From the NCBI GenBank assembly GCA_964017185.1, contig OZ024877.1:2148006-2212005 (forward strand): DNA of 64,000 nt. The letters are read 5' to 3'. The notes below the pieces were generated by a model. It was not told where the DNA came from, did no database searches, and saw only the letters and a list, made by a program, of their open reading frames with translations. Positions 22,873 to 35,140 of this stretch are shown in pieces. Positions within the stretch are counted from its first letter, which is position 1, and each line of letters opens with the position of its first letter. The DNA is from Rugalucina vietnamica (taxonomy: Eukaryota; Mollusca; Bivalvia; Lucinida; Lucinidae). The position numbers and the translations under genes were made by a program.

Positions 22873-23116
22873 CAAAAGTTTGTAATTCAGTATATACCTC
22901 GATCCCCTCTCCAACTTTTATATTAAGTTGTACATTGAGATTATGAGTGATTCGTCCTTTTGCGCTATAAGAAGTCGCTATAAGAATAAATATCTACACA
23001 CCATGTATGGTCAAATCTTAGAACTGTATAAATAGTATTTTCTTTTCTCAACTTAACGAGTCTGGATACCGATAAAAATACAACTGCACTGAGCTAAAAA
23101 AAACAAGAGTTATGTA

Positions 23117-24130
23117 GTAATTACCCGCTGAGCGACAGGTGGGTATGATATTTTCCTGACCTGTCCTGCCAAAAGCATGTACCGAGAGCCCGAAGCGGGT
23201 AATTAACTTACCTTATGACCCCACATAGTGAAATTTTAGTTTTTAAGATCTACACAACGATAACGAACACCGGTAAAGTGACTTTTCTCGCGGTGTAACT
23301 ATTGACCGAACGCTGCACGTGCAAAACGAGGAGGCTTGTTAACTGTACCGCGTCGCTATAGTCAAAAATAGATCACAATGGAGTATCTTCCCTTGTGCAT
23401 TTAAAACATTTTGAAACCTACTTTTTTATTTTGTATTGACCGTTTCTTTTTCAAATGTCTAATCAACAATAGAAATCTTTTATTGAAACAGTTAACAAAC
23501 TGGGAGAGCAAATATAAATTACCTTTTCTTTTATATGCTAAAACGTAATACCATTTCGTAATGATTTTCAGATAAGTATATATAGCGTGTGTAGGTTTGT
23601 AATTGTAAGGTTTGAAACCGATGGACCTAACTTTTTAAAATCCCCATAGAAAGTTAGGGGACCAGTGTACAAATGCCCAACTGTATTTAAGGGATACAGC
23701 TGGTCGTTTATCATAAACATAATCGCAATGCAAAAATGTGTGAAATTGGTTTCTGGATCATTGTTCTTGCACTTTAACAACAATAATCCACTAACAATAA
23801 TATGAGAACCAGAAACCAATTCCAACTCAAGAAGACTCTCAGCTTAGTGTACCGCAATTGATATTCATGTGCACTGGTCATGTTGATGACGTAGCTTTTT
23901 GCAAGGAAGTAAAATCAGTTACGTTGGTGAAGTCTGCATCAGAATGGATACCCACGCTTTAGTGGATTTTTATTCATCAGCTGTCAGAAGGTAGGAAAGT
24001 CACTTTCACCACCGATCTGGAAGTAAGGAAAGTACTTTCCATACCTCCAGGCAGGTGTGAAAGTATTTTCTCTACCCCCATAACTGCCCTAGACACCGCG
24101 CATGCGGTAAGGTATGGAAAATATTTCCCC
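23117..24130. mobile_element. 1-kb repeat, inverted relative to 42.5-43.6 kb; collapsed palindrome end
   Basis: Several blocks recur inverted at 42555-43566: the AATTACCCGC end, GCAAAACGAGGAGGCTTG, GTTTGAAACCGATGGACC, GTATTTAAGGGATACAGCTG and AAAGTGACTTTC-type pairs. At this copy the terminal palindrome keeps one arm and has lost about 60 bp of the other. The frame at 23568-23825 is part of the repeat. Confidence 0.65.
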
Positions 24131-24198
24131 ATGATAAACATTGCAGTCATAAGGTAACGTTCTTTGCCAGGTGGACGTTTATATACGCTACATATATA

Positions 24199-25236
24199 CT
24201 CATCAAAAGAAGTTTTGCACCAGTTAATATTTTTCTCATTTTAAAATAGTATCTAGTGTAGATATTTTTCAAATAAACTTTTAAAACTTAATACCATCTT
24301 AAAGTTCTGGACTTCCTGAATAACAACTCAACATTTTTTCTTAAAAAGATTAAATAAAATGTGCAAAAATGCATGTTTTTGAAAACACCATGATTTGGGA
24401 TGCAGTAAAATGCCCACATCTTTATTTCTGGGTTTCCAAACTCGAATTCGTTTCACATCCTCATTCGAGATACTGAAAGCAGTCATTTAATGCAAAAAAC
24501 TAAAAATTGAATTTTTTTGACAAAAACACTATTTTTGACCAAAAATAACGATTTTTGAGATTTTGTTTAAATTGTAAGATACTGCTTGGTAACTCATCTC
24601 TCCAATAAAATGGGTTGTTTTTCTTTCAAACACAGCATGCAGCACCCATTAATGTTTAACTGGAGGTACTGGTTTTCAATATCCATCCAAATTCAGAATT
24701 TTTAAAAAGCGGCATATCAAAAAAGTACTCATGCATCATCTTTGACATGAGATTGCCTTTAGCAGAAAGAACACAGGCGGCAGGTGTTGGTGTCAGAACA
24801 TCTCATAGTGATCCAAAATTGAAATGAATTTCGATTTGACTCATTTTTTCCAATATTTATCATTTTTTCTCAAAAATTACAATTTTGTCAAAAAATGATT
24901 TTTTTACTTAAATTTTGAGATTTTTTAAATTCTTTTTAGGCTTAATCATTAGCTTTGGAGCTCTTGTGTGTAAATTTGGAAACAAAAATGTGTTCTTAAT
25001 GCTGTGGCATTTTTTTGTGGATTTTTTTTCGATTTTCTAATATTCAGCATTTACAGAAAATGGGAATTTACGGTTTTTTCTAAAATCGTTTCCGCAACGA
25101 TTTTTGGTCTTATCTCACACATTATCAAACTCTTTCAGACTGTGCAAATTCAAAAAGCTAGGTTATAAATTTGTTAGTTAAAATGTCACTTAAAAATATG
25201 AAAAAACCTAAATGGTGCAAAACTTCTTTTGATGAG
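24199..25236. mobile_element. TIR element flanked by TA (CTCATCAAAAGAAG ends)
   Basis: The ends CTCATCAAAAGAAGTTTTGC and its inverse at 25213-25236 match perfectly over about 23 bp and are flanked by TA on both sides, as in Tc1/mariner elements. The 1-kb interior is AT-rich, with paralogous AAAATTTTTGAC-type strings, and has no transposase frame. Confidence 0.7.
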
Positions 25237-25396
25237 TATTATGTTGCATTTTATATAACAGAAGAAAAATGCATATTTCATCAATAGAATAGGCAAGAAG
25301 AATAAAAGATGAAAATGAATCGAAACTGCTTGCTTTGTTCTTTTTGATTTGAAAAGTATTTTAAATGCAACATATTTTTAAATTCTACTACTAATA

Positions 25397-26452
25397 GGCC
25401 TCTTCGCCACTTGTATAAAAAGGGACATAGCAATTTACATTCAAGTGTAGCTTATAAAACGCTTGTTACTATAACATACGGGACTATATCCCAGCAGGCA
25501 CCTGACGTCTGTTTGACGTCAGATATTGGTTATATTTTGGTCGCGACGTCATATAACCAATTTCCAACGTCTATCAGACGTCATTTCCTGACGTCTTTTG
25601 GACGTCTGGATTGGACGTTGTTTTGACGTCAAACTAGTTCGTCAGTTAGACGTCGTAATCAAGACGTGATTTAGACCTTGGCGTGTTTTTCATATATGTC
25701 GACAGAGTTAGCTGCCCTTAAACTGACATAATTTCTTACACATATTATGTAATAATATCAAATTCAAATAATAATTTCTACCTTGCCACTTAAAAGTCAT
25801 ATCTGAGTCTCGTATGGGAAATCCCATATTTCGCCCTCATGCTTAATTAATGTAGAAAAAATAATTACTTATTAATCAAAATAAAGTCTTTCACTAAATT
25901 ATCGAACTTTCAATTAATATGAAAATAAAATTTGTATATTTAAATATTTATTTCACCATTTTAAATAATCATTTGTTCAGAATAATCTTATTTCTTACAC
26001 TAATGTCTTATTGGTTTTAGCACCATAAAGCAATAAAATAAAATTTTGCTTAAATAAGATGTACCAACATCAGGCTGAATTAATATCTTTAACATTTTGT
26101 ATGTCCCGAAAAACTCTATCAAAGGAGTGAAAGGGACTATCAAAAGTGCATCACTGCCCTTCTGAATGCACTGTTATTCAAAAATGCGAAAAAATATACA
26201 CCTTTAACTATTGATATGACATAAATTCAAACGTCGTTTTTAGAACGTCAGATTGACGTCAGCTTTCAGACGTTAAACCGACGTTGGCTTTAGCACGTCA
26301 GATTGACGTCTGTTTTTGACGTCAAACAAACTTTCAAAATCAACCTAACTCCAACGTCATTATGACGTCGGAGTCTGACGTCAATCTGACGTCAAACTGA
26401 CGTCAAATGTCTGCTGGGATTATTGCGATATACGGCAAGTGGCGGTTTAGGC
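25397..26452. mobile_element. Short TIR element hosting element 3
   Basis: AGGCCTCTTCGCCACTTGTA at the left and CAAGTGGCGGTTTAGGCCTT at the right form imperfect inverted ends of a small (about 120 bp) element into which element 3 appears to be inserted. Confidence 0.45.
25488..26420. mobile_element. TIR element with GACGTC arrays (element 3)
   Basis: The ends are ATCCCAGCAGGCACCTGACG and the inverse of ATCCCAGCAGACATTTGACG, flanked by TAT on both sides. The outer 150-200 bp of each end are filled with GACGTC/TGACGTCA motifs; the AT-rich centre (25680-26210) has none. Non-coding. The superfamily is not settled. Confidence 0.75.
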
Positions 26453-26689
26453 CTTGTATTTCATCTTATATTAATTAGAATTTAATAATTATAGTATCAA
26501 CAAATGGGCAATGTTTGTAGTCTAAACAACCACACTTCATATGCTTTGAATGTTTATTTTTGAAACGTATTTTATGTGGTTTGATTATACGCCGGGATAT
26601 ACATTTTTGTAAGGGTTGGGTGTGGGAAAATGCTTATAGCAGCTTAAAAAGCATGGCAAGACATTTTCTTATTTTGTCTTTCTAAAAAC

Positions 26690-27060
26690 GTACAAGTAGG
26701 CAATGATCAGGAAATGACGCAATCAGAAATTCACACTCCATAAACCGAGGGGTGGGAAAAAATAAAATGACACTAAGGTACTTATGCCAAGAAAACAAGT
26801 AAGCCGAGTGAGCAGCTATTCCCCAATAGGCGGTCAATCAGTTACCTGAACTGAACTACAATATGAAAACGTACATAAGGCTCAAACAGCACAAAAACAA
26901 CTTCAAAACACAAAACAATTAGAACCACAACAGAAGAATCGCTTTGGAACGAGCAGTAATATAACATTACTTGGGGGGGGGGGCTTTAACCGGTTTTACA
27001 GGTCCCTAGTATACCTCACCCTCATCTTTTGCAGTGGTTCGCAACATTTAGCTAGTTGTT
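26690..27060 (+). mobile_element. T1 copy
   Basis: It runs from CGTACAAGTAGGCAATGATC to CAACATTTAGCTAGTTG, with a local G9 run at 26972-26982. Confidence 0.8.
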
Positions 27061-28829
27061 TTTGGATAAGTACTAGACTTATATGTTCAAAAAATGTAAA
27101 AAGTATTTTCTGCAAAAAAATTGTAGTTTTGCCCTAGAATGTATATATTCATTTTTACCTTTATTTTGTTGTTTTTTTTTTTTTTTTTTTGTTTTTTTTT
27201 TTTTTTTACTTAGTAAGTATTTTGTGAATACATTTAGTATACAAAGTCAAACACATTCCGTGACATATTTCAGATCTATTCCGTGAAAAATGAAATTGAA
27301 AATGTTTCGAGAAGTCGATTTTTCTCATGTTTTAGAATCGATAACTTTTAAAGAAGCATGTATACTATGCTGTCTACGGGGTTAAAGGTAACGCCACACA
27401 GCTAGCTAACCATCATCGTTATTACAAATTAGATGTGTAGAAAAACGGTAAAATACTGAAAAGGACACAAAAATAAACTTAAGAAGAAATGCACAAAAAA
27501 GACCCAAAATACAAATTTTACTGTTTGCTCAGGTTGGGAAATTCTGAATTAATGAATGCTTATATGCTTAAAACTAATGTTATAAAGCAAAAAACTTGTT
27601 TTAGTAAAAATACAGAACTTTGAGAGCAAGGCCGAAACGTTACAGGTACGAATCAGAAATCACTGGAAATTTTGACAACAGTTTTGACGGGAAAAAGAAT
27701 GTTCTGCAATTAACCTAGCAGTCACACATTAGGTTTAATAAAGAAAACATTTAGGAATAATTTGCAATACATGACATACACCGTGAGAGGACACAGACGA
27801 TGAAATTTGACAAAAACGACCAAGCTTTGTTTCGATTTCCTGCTTCAAATGGCTACCGGAAAGTGAGGTCAAGAAAGACCGCAATACTTAACAATGAAAC
27901 GCAACAAACCGCAATGGATAAGAATTTCAGCCAGACACGGAACACCTCTCATGACGTATATCATAAACTAAGTTTACCTTTCAAAAGTAGACTTCAAAAG
28001 CAGACAAAATCACAAAACACTTTTTACAAAGTAAATATTTTTGGGTTCTGTTTACAGTTCCATCACAGATACCCCCAAAATGTTTTGCTTTTCTAGTAGC
28101 TTTCCATCTATATTTCAAGATTTATTAAGGACTTATGTATGGTCACTGTATATACATGTTTGAAGATTTACCTGTATAAAAAGTATTGTTTATTTTTGTC
28201 AACAATGTAACATTCTTTAGCATGCTTTATCATGTGGCTGTTGAATATGTTGCAAATACATGGATTTGTGTATACATGATTGTGATATGAGTGGACAGCT
28301 CAGAGCAAGTGAGTCATTTTTCAGTTACTTCCGGGTTGAAACTGTGGGACCCATTTTTCTTAGCTTTTTGAAAAAAAAATAAGCCAGATTTTTCGATGTA
28401 GTCATTGACTTCAATCATATAAGAACCTGAAACAAAAGGATATGTCATCTTTCAGCAAACAATAAGCGCACAAGAGCTGCCCAAAGTTACCCACTTTCAG
28501 AATTTTCCAGAAAAACATGTTTATACTAACCTTTCCCAGAGAAATACATTTCCATGACCCCAAAATAATCCTTAATACATTTCCAATTTTACACCAAGCT
28601 ATTTAAAATTTTAAAATAATAACTATATTGAGTCATTCCTAGTATTTGTGACGTCAATTAGCAATAAGTGCACGTCCATCATTTGATTGACAGATTCAAG
28701 ACAACAGTAGATTAAATTTTCTGTTTTATATACCCCACTTACTCATGTCAATATTGATAAATTCTTAAAATTATAGATTTATTCATGAACAAAATTAGTA
28801 TCCAGACGCCTTAACACGACAATTAAAAA
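27061..28829. other. No gene supported
   Basis: It holds a T-rich stretch (27165-27207) and otherwise unique AT-rich DNA. The 98-codon plus-strand frame at 27800-28096 is basic and low-complexity with no recognised domain or splice context; I do not call it. Confidence 0.4.
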
Positions 28830-29010
28830 GTTAAAAGTAAGCAATGATCATCAAGACCTGATATTAGAACCGAAGTTAAACTTGGCCCTGAAACATCTGG
28901 TGTAAGACAAAAAAAGAACTGACAAATAGGTACTGTTACAAAAGAACAAAATAAAAATCCAAGGGAGCAGATAGTTCCTTTAAGGTTGTTCTTCAGTTAA
29001 CTGAAAGATG
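28830..29010 (+). mobile_element. Divergent T1 copy
   Basis: It is recognisable by AGTAAGCAATGATCATCAAG, CAAATAGGTACTGTTAC and GGGAGCAGATAGTTCC in T1 order, but with many changes. Confidence 0.5.
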
Positions 29011-29060
29011 TATATACATGTATCACAGGCGCTTGGAGTTATTACCATAAATCATTGGAA

Positions 29061-29382
29061 GGTACAAGTAGGCAAAGATCAGGAAAAAGGCGCAATCAGA
29101 AAAAGATTCCCACTCCAAAAACCGAGGTGGGAAAAAACCAAACTAACAATAAGGTACTTATACCATGAAACATATCGTAAGCCGTATGAGCAGCTATTTT
29201 CCCAATAGGTGGCCACTCAGTTACCTTAACTTAACTAAAACTATGAAAACACACATAAGGCGCCAACAGCACAAAACATCTTTAAACACCAAGACATAAA
29301 ACAATAAGAACCACCACAGAAGTATCGCCTTGGAACGATCAGTAACACGAAGTTGCTGGCGGGCTTAAACCGGTTTTACATT
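29061..29382 (+). mobile_element. T1 copy
   Basis: It runs from GGTACAAGTAGGCAAAGATC to CTTAAACCGGTTTTACA and is close to the copies at 7950 and 56403. Confidence 0.8.
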
Positions 29383-29556
29383 TAGGAATATGTCCTAAAA
29401 TGACTGTGTCTACATGGCAATATCGTATTGCCATGTAGACACTCATTTGATGCATATTTTTTATGATTTATGGCCATAACTTCAAGCGCCTGTGCATGTA
29501 TCGACTAAATTGATAAACTAACTTGATAAATTAACTTGATAAATTCACTGTTTCGG

Positions 29557-29670
29557 ACAAAAGCGACGTACGCCAAGGGTGTGTAGTCTCAAGAAACGAC
29601 ACCACTAAACAAGAGCGGTGGGAAGAAGCAGTTCAAGAAGGCATACATTCAGGGCGATAAAATGGTTGTG
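29557..29670 (+). pseudogene. Copy C exon 3 with nonsense codon
   Basis: Its 114 nt match exon 3 of the siblings. There is a TAG at the conserved Trp codon, and GG replaces the AG acceptor. The donor GTAAGT is intact. Confidence 0.75.
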
Positions 29671-30105
29671 GTAAGTGGTTATACAGCGTTTGTGTGATGT
29701 TTGCCATTCGATAAAATTAAAAAAAATTGCGGCTTACAAAAACACGTCGAATATGACCCCATCTGCTTTGGAAAGTATTTTTATTAAATAGAAACTTTTT
29801 AATATTTATTAAATCAGGGCATACGAGCATAATAGAATTGTACATGCGTAAAAAGTGGCATGACAAAAAATTGATGTGCAGCTACATTTTGATCGGTATC
29901 ATTTTTGTTTTTATAGAATCATATTTGAAAAATTCTTCAGATTGGAAAGGGCTGATCATTTTTCTTTTCATGCCATGTGTTGAGATTTTGTGATGCCAGT
30001 GTATCCTCATTTTTGATTTTGAATTTAATTGGACCAATTTCTGGTTTTTCTATCCTTAATTTCTGGTTTTTCTATCCTTATTTCTATGCTTATTTACTTT
30101 TACAG

Positions 30106-30165
30106 GAGTTTATGTTACAAGATGTTCCAGGAATAACATGCAAACGCATCTTCGAAAGGGCTTAA
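30106..30165 (+). pseudogene. Copy C exon 4
   Basis: An open 20-codon terminal exon after TTTTACAG. The end R-I-F-E-R-A is the closest in the window to the vertebrate R-x-Y-E-K end. Confidence 0.75.
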
Positions 30166-30287
30166 TCCTTCTATGAGCTGTAGAACTACCCTGTCATACA
30201 TTGAATGATATCTTTACGCGTTCACTTACGAAATCATGATGGAAATATAAGCAATATAGTATTACGTCTGTTGAAATTAATTGAAAA

Positions 30288-30855
30288 GGTACAAGTAGGC
30301 AATGATCAGAAAATGGCGCAATCATAAAGAAAATCCCACTACAAATCTCGAGGTGGGAAAAAACTAAATAGACAATTAAGTACTTGTACTAAGAAAACAT
30401 AATGTAAGCCGTGTAAGCAGCTGTTTTCCAATAGGTGGTCATTGAGTTACCAAAACCTAACTAAAATATATGAAAACGCACTTAAGGTGCAGACAGCACA
30501 AAATAAAACACAAAGAATTAAAACAATTAGAACCATAATAGAAGTATCGCCTTGGAACGATTAGTAATATAAAATTACTGGCGGGCTCAAACTAAAAACT
30601 AGTCTTACATGGCCATACCCTCAGCTTCTGAAGTGGTTCACAACATATAGTAAGTTGTTCGGTCCTCGAGGGGAATCTCTAACTAGTCAGTGAATCATCA
30701 AGGAAAAGCAAAATAAATCATGAAAGACACCGTGATGAATCAGAAACGGGGACTCACAGCATCAGTAAGCTGCCCGACGATAGAGATCACTGGGCGCCCA
30801 CTAACTTTGAAAATCCGAAGCAAAAGAGAAAGTCTCCAGACAATCTTATTTCTGA
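30288..30855 (+). mobile_element. T1 copy downstream of copy C
   Basis: It runs from GGTACAAGTAGGCAATGATC to CCACTAACTTTGAAAATCCG and includes the CCCGACGATAGAGATCAC block. Confidence 0.75.
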
Positions 30856-30859
30856 ACCG

Positions 30860-32750
30860 GAGCAGAAAAACAGGAGTGATTGTATTTATCTGGAATTAGT
30901 TCAAGGGTAGGGTTGCCATGATGAAAGTGAATGAAAAAGGTAAAACGCCACAATGTCGTTGTCCAATCAAAGTTCATATAATATACTTATCCGCAAAAGA
31001 AACGCGAAAATTTTAAAACCCTATTTTCTCGAAAATAATCATTTTGATGTAGTTTAAGTGATATGGCGAATGAGTATTTACAGTAAGTAACAATCGACCA
31101 AAATTAGAGTTTTGTAGCATGTTTCATTATGACGTTGCAATGATGTTTGTGTACGAGCTTGTGTATTACAAAATTGCATCTAAAACATTCATGATTAATG
31201 CAATTTGAAAACAGATTATGAAGTAGTGACCGGATGTCTAAACTAAAGAAATCGTACAAGAAGATTAGAAAAATATCACTTATCAACGCTCCCAGTGGTT
31301 ACATTTATCTGTTGACGTCAGCCTATTGTTTTATAATCGTTATTATTACCCAACCCCCTGTATAAAAATAAATTGAATAGTTTTGACTATCTGCACAAAA
31401 CAGTGCTGAATTGGCACGCGATGTACGAAATGCATGTAATGCGACAAATGTGACGTTACCAGCCGGTCCATAGTTTTGACTATACCATGCTAGTGACGTC
31501 ACCCATGCAAATGTAATGACTAGCAAAGTGTTTGAAAAGGTCATAACGTGAGGCATTGTCAAGCATCTTGGGGCTTATCGGTGTGTGGTTTCATGAATAC
31601 ATAGAAAATGTTAACTGTTTGCTGGCTTATATTCTTTATAAGAAGACACAAATGTTTAATACTGTCCAATGCAAATGAATATATTTGTGTATAAGATGAG
31701 ACCAATGATGATAAGTTTCTTTTCTCATCAAAAATTAATGTGACGTCATAATAAGGTTAATGCGTTAAAGGTCACTAGGTGCAGAATCATACTTAGTAAA
31801 ATTTTAGATCCCGGAGGGCTAACTGAATTTAGATTTCTTCCATTAAGAATAACTTCTAATGCATGACACACTGTTCATTATGATCCCTGGAACGTAAATA
31901 TGAATGGTCCTCAAAAATATATATTTATATGGGCTTTGTATAAAGCATAGTTTCCATGGCAACCCATAATGCGATTTATGGTAATGGGAAAGTATCTACA
32001 TGTATAAAATCTATAACATCTCTAATTATAGGTCATGCTGCTACTGACCTTTTATACCTGAACTTAGTTTAAATGTACAGGATAGAGCCATTTAACCAAT
32101 GGTTACGTATGTCAGTAACTTTATTTGCATATTCATGAATATTTAAAAAAACTATTTAAGATAAGGAGATTTTTTTTTTAAACAAATTAGGGCCGTTAAG
32201 CTGAAAACCATTATCGTGGCATATTGTCATAGCATTGCTGAAAAAATATGAAGAATTCTCCCATGGATGTATCATTAAATAATTTCATTTGAGTATTCAT
32301 GAAAACAGGTTAGAAACTTTAACGAAAGGGAAGGGGGGAAATATTCGTGGAAAACAAAGCGGAAAAAGGGGTTATACTTATTTTAAAGCACGTTTTCAAC
32401 TGTATTGTCCTAGAGTATTGAATGAACTATTGCTAAGACAATGTCGTGTAAATATATCAGGATTTCTACCTTGTAATGTTTCTAAGCCACTGTTGGTTAT
32501 AGAGAAACATATAGTCAAACGGTCAAACATGCATCAGCCATTTGCTGTCGAATATATGCATTTTGTTTGTTCTGTAGTTAAAAGCCCCATTTAACGATTA
32601 TGTAGTCACGCATGGACAGAGCATTATATATATGCCATGACGTCCTGTTTTGGGGTAAAAGTCCCATAAAACTGAGGCACCATCCCGTCATGACCATAGC
32701 TGCTGACTCAGACGTTAAGCATCAATTCAAACAAACAAACAAATGAATAA
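30860..32750. other. No gene supported
   Basis: This is AT-rich, apparently single-copy sequence. The 101-codon frame at 32289-32594 has no recognisable motif or splice context, and several minus-strand frames are similarly featureless. Confidence 0.4.
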
Positions 32751-32754
32751 ACTA

Positions 32755-32948
32755 AGGTGGTCACATGTTTCCAAACTGCTAATGACCTTACAGAGCTGAA
32801 AATTGTGTCAAATGATTGTTAAAGCAATACACTAATGAAATGTAGTTTGGGTTAATATTATCTGTTAAAATCTGTTAGATAATATTATAAATTGATGGAA
32901 GCTCACGAAAAAAAAAATATGGAGTCTTCCTACAATTGCATATTTTCC

Positions 32949-32983
<35 letters not shown>

Positions 32984-33660
32984 AAAAATAGCAGAAAAGT
33001 GATTGCTAAGACTAAGTACTAATGAATGATTATGGTCTTGTTTATAGTAACTTATCTGATGTTAACCTTATTATATTTGAAGGAAAACCTTATAAATTGG
33101 AGAACAGTCACGAAACATATAAATTTTGTGGTATGCTTTCAGAATCTCTTGGAACTTAACTACAAAGAGAGCTGAAAATTGTGTTATGATCGTTTAGAAA
33201 ATGCACTAGTCTACTGCTATCTAGAATAAGTTTAATTTACGCCTTATCTTCTGAGAAATGATTGAACACCTTACAAATTGGAGCAAAAATACACAAGAGT
33301 TAAGGGGGTATACTAACAAAATCTCAGTTGCTGATAGCCATGGAGAGTTTAAAATGGTATCATGATTGCTAAATAAAAATCACTAGTCATATGTTGTCTA
33401 GTTTTAGCTTAATATCAATTCTGTTTCTAAAAATGAATACAGCAAAGACCTTATAAATCAGAACATATTTGCGAAAACCCTAAGGGGCTATACTTACAAA
33501 ATCTCTTTTAACGCAGTTGGTAATGCCCTAGAGAGCTTAAAATGGCATCAAATGATTGCTACAACAATGCCATGATGATGATCGGTTTGATTTTTGACAT
33601 ATCCAACTTAAGATATAATTACTTTAATGAAAGCTAGCTAGACTCTACCAACTGGGATTA
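32755..33660 (+). repeat. Degenerate tandem repeat, about 200-bp units
   Basis: Phrases such as GACCTTACAGAGCTGAAAAT, TGTCAAATGATTGTTA, CCTTATAAATTGGAG and ACTTACAAAATCTC recur four to five times with heavy divergence. A poly-T run is at 32949-32982. Confidence 0.5.
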
Positions 33661-34275
33661 AGGCAGCTTGAAAAGAAAACTATATTAGGAGCACTTTTAT
33701 CATCTTAAATTATAAATATTACATTCCTCTATCTCTTTGAAGCACTTCAAAAGCCCTGTAAATCTGGATAATTAAAAGTACAAAGTGAGGTAAATCAGTG
33801 CTTGTTATAGTTTATTTTACTGTAATTGACCCATTTCAAGGCTTTTGTCAACTGTATTGTAACAAACATATCAGATGAAGCCTAAGGTATGTTTCCATGT
33901 TAAAAATTCAACCTAAATTTATGCATAGACCCAGCTACAGTTCTAGCTGTAGTTTTGCGGAGAGATGAGACTACTTCTTCAACAATGATGGTGAAAAAAA
34001 TCAAATTTCATATCTTCCGATTCTGGTATACTTTTAGTATGTTTATTATACAGGTCTAAGGGTATGGAAAATCAGAAAAGGATTTGTGTTGCAATTTGTT
34101 TTGGGTCCTCCGACCATTTTACTGGGCTATAAGCCCTGTCACAAATTTAAGATTAGAAAATAACAAGCGCCATATGAATGTGTCTTAACGCTTTTGAAAA
34201 GTTACATGTTCTATTCCTGACTTCCAATGCTCGTGTTCTCGAGTAATGAATTGTTTGGAACTATCGGGATATAGA

Positions 34276-34766
34276 AAGGTACAAGTAGAAAGAAATACCC
34301 AGTCCAAAAACCGAGGCGGGGAAAAACCAAATTGACAATAAGGTACTTTGTACTTATACTTAGAGAACATATCATCAGCAGAGTGAGCAGATATTTCCCA
34401 ATATGCGGCCACTCAGTTACCCGAACTTAAACTAAAACTATGAAAACGTACATAAGGTTCAAACAGTACAAAAAATCGACTCAAAAACATAAAACAATAA
34501 GAACCACAACAGAAGAACTCCCGTGATAACAATTTTGTTCGTTTCTAATACACACTTCACAAACGGGCAAAAATAGGCGATGATTAGGAAATGGTGCAAT
34601 CAGAAAGAAATTCTCACTTCGAAAAACACTTAATTGACAATCAGGCACTTATACAAAGAAAGCATATCGAAAGCCGAGTAAGCAGGTATTTCCGAATAGG
34701 CGGCTACGCAATTACCTAAACATAACTAAAGTATAAAAGTATAAAAACATACATAAGTAGCAAACC

Positions 34767-34807
<41 letters not shown>

Positions 34808-35140
34808 ACGCCAAAACATAATGCAATTAGAACCACTACAGAAGTATAGCGTTTTACGATCAGTAATATAGAATTATTTTGGGCCTAAACTAGTTTTACA
34901 GGCGTCTAACGTCGCCTTCAGCTACTGCAGTGGTACACAGCATTTAGATAGCTGTTCGGTTCTCATGGCGAATCTCTTAACTAGTCAATGAATCATCAAG
35001 GAAAAATAAAAAAAAAATCACGATAACCACCATGGTGAATCAAAAATGAGGACTCACAGATGAAATAAGATCATTGTGCGCAAAACAACTTCACTGAAAA
35101 TATGGATCAAAAGAAACACACCAACTGAACACACTAGTTG
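34276..35140 (+). mobile_element. Two adjacent T1 copies
   Basis: The first (34276-34515) has GGTACAAGTAGAAAGAAATA and lacks the GGCAAAGATCAGG segment. The second (34560-35140) starts GGGCAAAAATAGGCGATGAT and contains a 34-bp poly-A tract at 34770-34804. Confidence 0.7.

Larger units (their letters stand above)
29557..30165 (+). pseudogene. FABP-like copy C, remnant (exons 3 and 4 only)
   Basis: Two exons homologous to copy B remain: 29557-29670 and 30106-30165. The exon 3 frame aligns over all 38 codons, but codon 10, a Trp in the other four copies, is TAG (29584-29586). The bases before it read TTTCGG where the siblings have an AG acceptor. Donor GTAAGT, acceptor TTTTACAG and exon 4 (E-F-M-L-Q-D-V-P-G-I-T-C-K-R-I-F-E-R-A, stop TAA) are sound. 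No exon 1 or 2 is visible in the 11 kb between copy B and here, which is filled with transposons. It is best read as a truncated pseudogene; an unrecognised alternative 5' end cannot be excluded. Confidence 0.75.

Noticed and set aside
23568-23825. 85-codon minus-strand frame
   Set aside because: It lies in the inverted 1-kb repeat. The corresponding region of the 42.5-43.6 kb copy does not keep the frame clearly, so it is treated as repeat sequence.
27800-28096. 98-codon plus-strand frame
   Set aside because: Basic, low-information sequence without motif or exon context.
32289-32594. 101-codon plus-strand frame
   Set aside because: Composition and order show no known family. It lacks a convincing start context or neighbouring exons, and is within the length expected by chance in AT-rich DNA of this size.
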